64,000 nt of DNA. Origin: Cercospora beticola (Eukaryota; Ascomycota; Dothideomycetes; Mycosphaerellales; Mycosphaerellaceae). The position numbers and the translations under genes are program-made. Shown in pieces: positions 62,679 to 64,000 of the stretch (positions are counted from its first letter, which is position 1; each line of letters starts with the position of its first letter). The notes beneath the pieces are model-generated. The model searched no databases. It had not been told where the DNA came from and worked only from the letters and a program-made list of their open reading frames with translations. The DNA lies in NCBI RefSeq assembly GCF_033473495.1, contig NC_088937.1:1488001-1552000 (forward strand). Reading direction: 5' to 3'.

Positions 62679-64000
62679 TGCAAGGTTGAACGTTCCACAT
62701 TCGTTTACATGCCCCAGAGAGATCCATGCAGCGCGTCAAAGTAGTGCCCGCGGCCAGACTGACCAGCAGGGAAGCCTCAATCTCTTCGGAGGCAGACCCC
62801 AGTCGTTGCATGTAGTCTTCACAATTGTGTGGCGCGTACCTTTTCAAAGAAAGCTCAGTCGCAGATGGTTTCAACATAGGTGTCATGGTTGGATGGAGGT
62901 GTAGATGCTAATTTACTGCAGGACGGGTGCATGGTTTCACGGTCGGCTCTTGGAGCATCTGGATCCGCGGCCATGTGGCACGAACAGTGTAAGGGACGTG
63001 GTGTCATGTGGACTTGTTCAAACCACAGTTGCAAAGCAAAGCCGCGCACTGGGGACGTGGCTTCTCGTGCTATTGGCGGCCGACTTCCTTTTTGATTTGA
63101 CATTTGATGTGTGTGCGGTGGAAGCGACGCTTGGTGGCAGCGCCACTGATGGAGACACATGGCGTCCGATCGGAAAGTCTAAGCCACACCGAGCCCATTG
63201 AAATCGCCAGTTCCTGAGGCGCAAAGGCCCGTGCAGGCGCTATGGTCAATTTCCCCAGCGTTTGGTGCCGAGCGGTGGGCGATCACGTCGTGGTTGTCGA
63301 GGGAACCTGCTCGTCGCCCCAGCAAAGCAGATGAGCAGCAGAGGTGCACCGCGCGCACGACGGCACAGCGCAGTGCGCAGCATAGGCGGCGGGCATATGA
63401 TGCAGGCAGAGCGGTGGGTGAGAGACGTGTTGAGGGGGTTTCGGGCAGACAAAAGGGACAAGACAGGCACAAAGGGCGATTGCGATCTGCAAGTCTGCCG
63501 GGCGACGTCAGCGCGATGCGATGCGATGCGATGCGGCCAGGCAAGGTCGTCTTGGGAGGCATGCAGCGTACGCGCCAGGCGCTGCGAAATCAAGGCACCG
63601 TCCGCCGGCTGCGCACATATGACGGGCTGCTGCTGGCCTAGGCGCCGCGCATCATTTCGAGCGCGGTGCGGTGCGTGTGCACGTCGTAGTGTGCGCTCGT
63701 TCGTATGGGCTGGGTTGGCGGTCGAAAAAGAGGAGCTCGCTCAACCGCCCGTCACCATCACAGCTCCCTGTCGTCATAGCTCGTCGACAAAGTGAAGCAC
63801 AGACCGTAGCACCTTCTTTACAACTGCCTTCCCGCAACCGCAAACAAACGGCTTTCCCTCCTCCCTCTTTGCCCTTTTCTCCCAAACATTCCACACTGTT
63901 TGACTCTTCTCATCAGCGCGCGCAGCTTAATACCCCAGAGATACCCCCAGTTGCGCATCGTATTTCGCATCGCTTCCCGACAGGATAACGCCTTGCTGCG
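62679..64000. other. Gene-free right end
   Basis: 1.3 kb after POT1. Open frames are short and lack domains. A (GCGAT)4 tandem repeat lies near 63513-63534. The pyrimidine-rich run at 63,830-63,920 could be the leader of a gene starting beyond the window. Confidence 0.4.

Overview
The window comes from a filamentous ascomycete (Pezizomycotina; Dothideomycetes is only a guess). The genes are compact, often intronless, or carry a few 45-95 nt introns with GTAAGT/GTGAGT-type donors. Typical fungal families are present (YML020W-like, Nha1-type antiporter, MUB1/SamB, BRE2), and the repeats carry a genome-defence mutation pattern (RIP) known from this group. No tRNA, rRNA or CRISPR was recognised.

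Left arm (about 1-28.7 kb): ordinary euchromatin. In order: a YML020W-like alpha/beta-hydrolase (-), a type-II peroxiredoxin (-, 3 exons), an MFS transporter (-), the 60S assembly methyltransferase SPB1 (+), mitochondrial EF-Tu (-, 2 exons), a mitochondrial 3-hydroxyisobutyryl-CoA hydrolase (+, 2 exons), the 40S assembly factor ENP1/bystin (-), the COMPASS subunit BRE2 (+), the tRNA thiolation factor NCS2 (-), a plasma-membrane Na+/H+ antiporter (+), a small unknown protein (-), a heme-oxygenase-like tail-anchored protein (-) and the spindle-midzone crosslinker ASE1 (+, 2 exons). Several neighbours are divergent with 230-550 bp shared promoter regions.

Centre (about 30.04-43.2 kb): a 13-kb AT-rich island in which CpA and TpG dinucleotides are almost absent, the mark of saturated repeat-induced point mutation. 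Reading through RIP-made TAG/TAA stops shows a nearly complete Ty3/Gypsy chromovirus (two ~195-bp LTRs, gag with a CCHC knuckle, protease, RT, RNase H, integrase, chromodomain, polypurine tract). Between pol and the 3' LTR there is an extra long reading frame on the opposite strand. Left of the element are a duplicated LTR-leader and a mosaic of duplicated 180-530 bp non-coding repeats; right of it is a piggyBac-like transposase remnant (-). The island edges are abrupt and the flanking genes look untouched.

Right arm (about 43.2-64 kb): normal composition again. A conserved fungal protein of unknown function (+), a secreted DUF3237 protein (-, 4 exons), the HOPS/CORVET subunit VPS16 (-, 3 exons), a magnesium-chelatase-like protein without a visible P-loop (+), a DUF4291 protein (+, 2 exons), the MYND protein MUB1 (-), importin alpha (-, 2 exons) and the telomere protein POT1 (+). 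The host genes are mostly unrelated housekeeping functions rather than a pathway cluster; the distinctive biology is the RIP-silenced repeat island.
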